From the NCBI GenBank assembly GCA_016214035.1, contig JACRPF010000004.1, positions 1 through 64,000 of the forward strand: a stretch of 64,000 nt of DNA. Reading direction: 5' to 3'. Below are positions 60,366-64,000 of the stretch, one piece after another. The notes under the pieces were generated by a model that searched no databases, was not told where the DNA came from, and was given only the letters and a program-made list of their open reading frames with translations. The DNA comes from Spirochaetota bacterium (GTDB lineage: Bacteria; Spirochaetota; Brachyspiria; Brachyspirales; JACRPF01). A program made the position numbers and the translations under genes. Positions within the stretch are counted from its first letter, which is position 1; each line of letters begins with the position of its first letter.

Positions 60366-61616
60366 TCAGAACGACCAGTTCGTGAAGAAATTACTGAGCA
60401 TGCCCATCATGTTGGTTATCTCGTTGCTCATCGAGGTGAAATTGCTGATGAAGTTAGAGTACGCCGTTATATCGTTGGTCGAGAGCGAATTGGTGATCGA
60501 CGTCCAGTTGGTGAGCATCGCCGGCGTGATGCTGAACGCCGCGAGCGAGTTTATCACACTGAGCGCACTGTCCGTCGCGGCCTTGATACCGCCGCTGTGC
60601 GTGCTCCAGGCGGACGGCGTGAACGCAAGCACATCGTTGCTCGGATATGCATTCACACCAGCCAGTGTGTAATGAAACATGTTAAGCGCGACGGCCATGG
60701 TGTTCACCGGCGAACGCATCTGTGCGTCGACGTTGGTGATCTGTGCGTCAATCATGGAGGAGGCCATCTGCAGCGTTGACGGGATCATCCCCTGCAGACT
60801 CGCCATGCCGTTACTGACGTTCGTCATGGAGCGTTTCACATCATCGATGCGATGAAGTGACGAGACCGCGCTTTGGAACAGCGTAATGATATCCTCAAGC
60901 ATATCATGCGATGAACGGGCGAACGCGATGAGATTGGTCAGATCGGCATAGGACATGTCGCTGAGGCCGTTCTGCGCTATCGACATATTATTGGTCAGCC
61001 CGGCGATATTGAAACTGTTTGAATCAACGGCGAACTGACCGGCAGCATCGATGCGAAAAAAATCGTTCGACGAAGCGTAAAACCCGTCACGGTTTGAATC
61101 GAGTATATCGCCCACCGCGAGAAAAAAACTCGCAAGCATGATATTGAAATTGGCAATGGCGGAATTGGGGCTGACGGTGCCGTCACACTGCCCTTTGATG
61201 AAACTGAAGCTGCTGCGGCTGTTCAGATACTCCGATATCTTCTGAAATGTCCCGTTCGTGCGGAACAGCCGGAACGACGCCGATGGCGGATGATTCATCA
61301 GATTGATGATGTCCGGCATCATGTTCGTCGACCCCATGATTGTGTTGACCGCCCAGAGTATGTCGCCGAGATCGCGTGAAAACAGCGTCCGGGCCGCACC
61401 CACACGCGCCTGACTTCCGCCGGGCCGTTTCGCTATCGCCGCGTCGTAGAACGTGAGCGCGCTGTCATAGCGCTTGCCCTGCGACTCGTTGTCGCCCATG
61501 AGCACGAGTTCCTCATAGGTCCCCTGCGGTGACGGCGAACCGAAATTGAACACATTGGCGCAGCTTACCATCACGAGAATGACAACGGTGCATGACAATA
61601 AGAGCGCGGGCTTCAT
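60366..61616 (-). CDS. Lipoprotein with TPR-like start, function unknown
   Basis: 416 residues from the second ATG of a pair at 61616, seven bases after GGAG; a frame from 61637 lacks support. A lipobox LVMVSC marks a lipidated cysteine near residue 20. Residues about 35-75 (YEELVLMGDNESQGKRYDSALTFYDAAIAKRP) look like a tetratricopeptide repeat. The rest is helical and rich in Asn, Ser and Met, with ITNMMGMLSNFF-like C-terminal helices. No family recognised. One base separates it from the outer-membrane gene downstream; the two probably assemble together. Confidence 0.6.
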   Translation of the reverse strand: MKPALLLSCTVVILVMVSCANVFNFGSPSPQGTYEELVLMGDNESQGKRYDSALTFYDAAIAKRPGGSQARVGAARTLFSRDLGDILWAVNTIMGSTNMMPDIINLMNHPPSASFRLFRTNGTFQKISEYLNSRSSFSFIKGQCDGTVSPNSAIANFNIMLASFFLAVGDILDSNRDGFYASSNDFFRIDAAGQFAVDSNSFNIAGLTNNMSIAQNGLSDMSYADLTNLIAFARSSHDMLEDIITLFQSAVSSLHRIDDVKRSMTNVSNGMASLQGMIPSTLQMASSMIDAQITNVDAQMRSPVNTMAVALNMFHYTLAGVNAYPSNDVLAFTPSAWSTHSGGIKAATDSALSVINSLAAFSITPAMLTNWTSITNSLSTNDITAYSNFISNFTSMSNEITNMMGMLSNFFTNWSF

Positions 61617-61651
61617 CATCAGTCTCCACGCCTCCACGATGTATACGTACG

Positions 61652-62329
61652 CTATTTCGCTGCCGGTCGCGCCGGCGGTGGGGCAGGTTTGTCTTTCGGG
61701 GTCGTGTCAACCGGTTCGGTGTAGGTCCCCTTAGCGATGGTTTCAACCATGGTCTTTACGATATCCTTATAAAATCCGCGCATCCGTGTGACCCAGTACA
61801 CTTCGCCGTCATAGGTTCCGACAACCTTGAAACTCACTTCGACAAAGCTTTTATAAAAATCCGACGACTCGTCGAATTTCTCTATGCGCCCGGAAAGGAT
61901 GCAGTCTATCTTCTTGAACGGAACCGCCTTGTAGGTCACTGTCCGCCGCATGTGCGATGTATTGATATCCAAATCACCGCTTTTCTTTTCAATGAAATCG
62001 CTCTCTTCGATGGTGTCACCGTATTCGCCGACCGCCACTTTGATGGTACCGAGCGAGTAGAACGCCTTGATGACATCGTCGGTGAAATCCTCGCCGAGTT
62101 TCACGTAATCCACAACCCGTCCGCCGAGTGTGTGCACGGACTTCGCGTCAAAGCGCATGACGGAAACACTCTTGATTCCCGCGTCGCTGAACACCTTTTT
62201 CGGAGCCACATCGTTCTCGATGAACACCGCCTTCTCGTCCCGCCAGGATGATGAAATGGTCTGTTTTCCCGCGCATGAAACGATGACGATAAAGGCCGTT
62301 GCGGCGGCCAGGATTCGGATTGTTTTCAT
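61652..62329 (-). CDS. Lipoprotein of unknown function
   Basis: 225 residues from the ATG at 62329, five bases after AAGGAG; a frame from 62422 overlaps the oxidoreductase gene and has no signal. Lipobox FIVIVSC gives a lipidated cysteine near residue 19. The mature part alternates strands and helices (SVSVMRFDAKSVHTLGGRVVDY, DCILSGRIEKFDESSDFYKSFVEVSFKVVG), similar in style to GNA1162/LpoB-like lipoproteins that bind in the periplasm, but no family is claimed. It ends in a proline/alanine-rich tail. Middle member of the envelope unit. Confidence 0.62.
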   Translation of the reverse strand: MKTIRILAAATAFIVIVSCAGKQTISSSWRDEKAVFIENDVAPKKVFSDAGIKSVSVMRFDAKSVHTLGGRVVDYVKLGEDFTDDVIKAFYSLGTIKVAVGEYGDTIEESDFIEKKSGDLDINTSHMRRTVTYKAVPFKKIDCILSGRIEKFDESSDFYKSFVEVSFKVVGTYDGEVYWVTRMRGFYKDIVKTMVETIAKGTYTEPVDTTPKDKPAPPPARPAAK

Positions 62330-62399
62330 ACATGCTCCTTGTCTCATTATAACAATGCATCGGGCCGTATGTGAAGTTCCCTTCAGGCCGTGCGGCATA

Positions 62400-63755
62400 C
62401 TATCGACGTTTCCTGCCGCCATGTTTCCTGCGCCTTGCCGCCGGTGCGGTGGACTTCTTTTTTTTCACCGCTGTCCGTTTCACCTGTGCGCCGCGTATCT
62501 TTTTGACTGCACTCTTTTTCTCGGCCGCGACGACGACGATCCTGCTCTTTTTCGCCCATGGGAGTTTCATTTCGTAAAAGCTTTTCTCCTGGGCGTACAT
62601 GGTCTTAACAGCCGCTTCAATGCCGTTAATCACCAGATTGTGCTCATTCGTCACGTCCAGGTCGGGATTGTACGACTCTTTCGCAACGGCTTTCTTCGTC
62701 GTATATTTCGACGCGACATCGCACACGCCGTTTGACGATATGAAACCGTTCGATATGCACTTCACATGCTGAATGGCATTATCGATGGTGCACAGCGGCG
62801 TCCCGCCGTTCTGAATCGCCTCGCAGACGTTTTTGAAAACAAGATGATGCGTGGGTATGGACCCGTTTTCCAGCTTCTCCACCACATCGTATCCATTGCC
62901 GCGTTTGACCTGCACTTCCATGCGTGTCTGATTGCTCCAGATGATGCGCCCGCGCTGGAAATGGAATTCCGTAACCGGGCCTTCCATGCCGTCGCACGAA
63001 TGAGAGACGATGAAGGTAAGTTTCGCACCCGTCGCCGTGTGCACGCGGATGAACTGTGTGTCCGCGGATTCAATCTCCTTGGCGTGATAATTTTCCATAT
63101 AAACGGAAACCGGTTCGGCGCTTTCATGGTGCGTCGGCCCCGCAACGTACAGCATGTTCTGCAGAAAGTGCGCGCATGCGTTCTGCATCGGCGAGTCATA
63201 TATGGTATTGCCCGCAAATGTAAGTTTTCCCGCCCAGGCGTTGCGCTTGTAGTATGCGCTTGACCGCGACCAGAGCGCATAGGTCTTCGCCGAGACAAGC
63301 TTTCCGAACTTCCGCTCAACGGCGTATTTTTTTATGGCCTGTATCGTCGGGGAATAAATGTTCTGATATCCGATGGCGAGTATCTTTCCGGTCTCCGCCG
63401 CGGTCTCCCGCATCCGAAGCGCCTCGGCAAGTGTGCCGGCCGCCGGTTTCTCGCACATCACATTATATCCGGCCTTCAGCGCGCGAACGGCGAGAATTTC
63501 ATGCTGATCATGACCGCAGGGAATGGCGATCAGATCGAGTCTGCCGCGTTCCTGCTGAAACATGGCTTCGTAGCCCCGATAGATACGCACACCCTTCACG
63601 GAAAGCTGCTGTTCCTTCACCGCATCCTTCTGCGGGTTGCGGATGACCGCGGCAGAAAGCTCGCATAAGCCCTGCTCCGCGCACCAGCCTATGGATTTCA
63701 GATGCGATTCACCGAATCCCGATACTCCGACAATGCCGATACGGACTTTATTCAT
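62400..63755 (-). CDS. Gfo/Idh/MocA-family oxidoreductase with basic C-terminal tail
   Basis: 451 residues. The N-terminal Rossmann domain starts VRIGIVGVSGFGESHLKS, followed by the signature CEKPAAGTLAEALRM (about 96-110), in which the lysine of the EKP motif is catalytic. The C-terminal alpha/beta domain carries substrate and dimer contacts. It should oxidise or reduce a sugar, inositol or related substrate with NAD(P). Residues about 410-451 are lysine/arginine/alanine-rich (VKRTAVKKKKSTAPAARRRK) and lie outside the fold, like the tails on the sugar isomerase-like protein and PanC. AGGAG six bases before the ATG; TATAAT at 63785-63790 on the minus strand. First gene of the leftward unit. 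Confidence 0.85.
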   Translation of the reverse strand: MNKVRIGIVGVSGFGESHLKSIGWCAEQGLCELSAAVIRNPQKDAVKEQQLSVKGVRIYRGYEAMFQQERGRLDLIAIPCGHDQHEILAVRALKAGYNVMCEKPAAGTLAEALRMRETAAETGKILAIGYQNIYSPTIQAIKKYAVERKFGKLVSAKTYALWSRSSAYYKRNAWAGKLTFAGNTIYDSPMQNACAHFLQNMLYVAGPTHHESAEPVSVYMENYHAKEIESADTQFIRVHTATGAKLTFIVSHSCDGMEGPVTEFHFQRGRIIWSNQTRMEVQVKRGNGYDVVEKLENGSIPTHHLVFKNVCEAIQNGGTPLCTIDNAIQHVKCISNGFISSNGVCDVASKYTTKKAVAKESYNPDLDVTNEHNLVINGIEAAVKTMYAQEKSFYEMKLPWAKKSRIVVVAAEKKSAVKKIRGAQVKRTAVKKKKSTAPAARRRKHGGRKRR

Positions 63756-63784
63756 GGGACACTCCTGCTTGGTACAACGTTTTC

Positions 63785-63790
63785 ATTATA
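63785..63790 (-). promoter_or_regulatory. -10 box of the oxidoreductase/envelope unit
   Basis: Minus-strand TATAAT, about 30 bases before the ATG at 63755; the -35 is weak (TTGCAG at 14 bp or poorer boxes at 16-17 bp). Confidence 0.4.
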
Positions 63791-63832
63791 TCGTATCATC
63801 ACACCGCCTGCAACCGCTCGTCCCGGCGGCAA

Positions 63833-64000
63833 TCAGCGCAGCAGATGTTTTAAAAGTTTCGCCTGCACCACCAAACGTTTTTTCCTGATGTCAAAACCAG
63901 ACACACGTCCGTATATCTCAATCCGCTGATCCCGCCGCACCGCATACGACCCTTCGATGATGACATCCACCATACCCGTGACGGTGCGATCGCGCGGTTT
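63833..64000 (-). CDS. C-terminal fragment of an unidentified protein
   Basis: The minus strand is open from the window edge to a TGA at 63833, giving 55 residues that begin KPRDRTVTGMVDVIIEG and end VVQAKLLKHLLR. The strand pattern and basic residues (RIEIYGRVSGFDIRKKRLVV) suggest an OB-fold-like or beta-barrel end of a protein, but too little is visible to name it. The 5' part lies outside the window. Confidence 0.55.
   Translation of the reverse strand, partial: KPRDRTVTGMVDVIIEGSYAVRRDQRIEIYGRVSGFDIRKKRLVVQAKLLKHLLR

Overview
The window is a gene-dense chromosomal segment of roughly 53-55% G+C (estimated by eye) from a diderm (Gram-negative) bacterium. Evidence for two membranes is the many lipoproteins with clear lipoboxes, beta-barrel-like outer-membrane proteins, meso-diaminopimelate synthesis (dapF) and exported murein-type hydrolases. 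An outer-membrane protein resembling the UPF0164/PorV-like group, and secreted proteins with FlgD/T9SS-like C-terminal domains, suggest a spirochaete-like or other deep-branching environmental lineage. The taxonomy is inference; no rRNA is present. Sigma70-type promoters (TTGACA / TATAAT-like) are easy to see, and several place the start of transcription on or next to the ATG.

Layout. 1-3.7 kb: end of a radical-SAM DNA-repair-linked protein, then a homospermidine operon (homospermidine synthase and ornithine-type decarboxylase). 3.7-22.9 kb: a probable polysaccharide-degradation region holding an AraC-type regulator, a secreted TIM-barrel-like protein, three very large heparinase II/III-type lyases built from shuffled carbohydrate-binding modules, a polysaccharide deacetylase and a GH99/WbsX-like protein. 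An RsmC-like methyltransferase, a diguanylate cyclase and an AT-rich orphan membrane protein interrupt it. The two lyase transcription units start from near-identical promoters, each preceded by the same pair of tandem 17-bp repeats 20-21 bp apart, which is the architecture of an AraC-family activator site. This is the strongest candidate here for an undescribed regulated system.

22.9-27.2 kb: leftward unit recR - tocopherol-cyclase-like - dapF - DppB/NikB-type permease - hypB. 27.2-36 kb: an exported thioredoxin-like protein whose only sensible start codon is ATA, a Met/His-rich membrane protein, tRNA-Phe, trxA, a sugar-phosphate isomerase-like enzyme, a cell-wall group (Zincin_1 metallopeptidase, anchored beta-propeller, M23 peptidase), a FluC/DUF190 fluoride pair and a membrane-anchored deacetylase. 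36-45.5 kb: CrtI-like desaturase, chemoreceptor, class II photolyase with thiE, MsrB-MsrA fusion, mtaB, tRNA-Gly, a stand-alone T2SSE_N-type protein and ubiX. 45.5-53.5 kb: secreted proteins, coaX, a DUF486 protein, a subtilase translationally coupled to an outer-membrane protein, and a PilZ protein. 53.7-64 kb: a phosphotransferase-fold kinase, a lipoprotein, hisS-dut, panC, an envelope cassette (two lipoproteins and an outer-membrane protein behind a Gfo/Idh/MocA oxidoreductase) and the C-terminus of a further gene.

Non-coding elements include an 85-bp dispersed inverted-orientation repeat (44.4 and 57.6 kb), a family of short GGGA-N-TCCC hairpins near gene ends, and a perfect 44-bp palindrome. 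No CRISPR array, transposase, phage gene or rRNA was seen.
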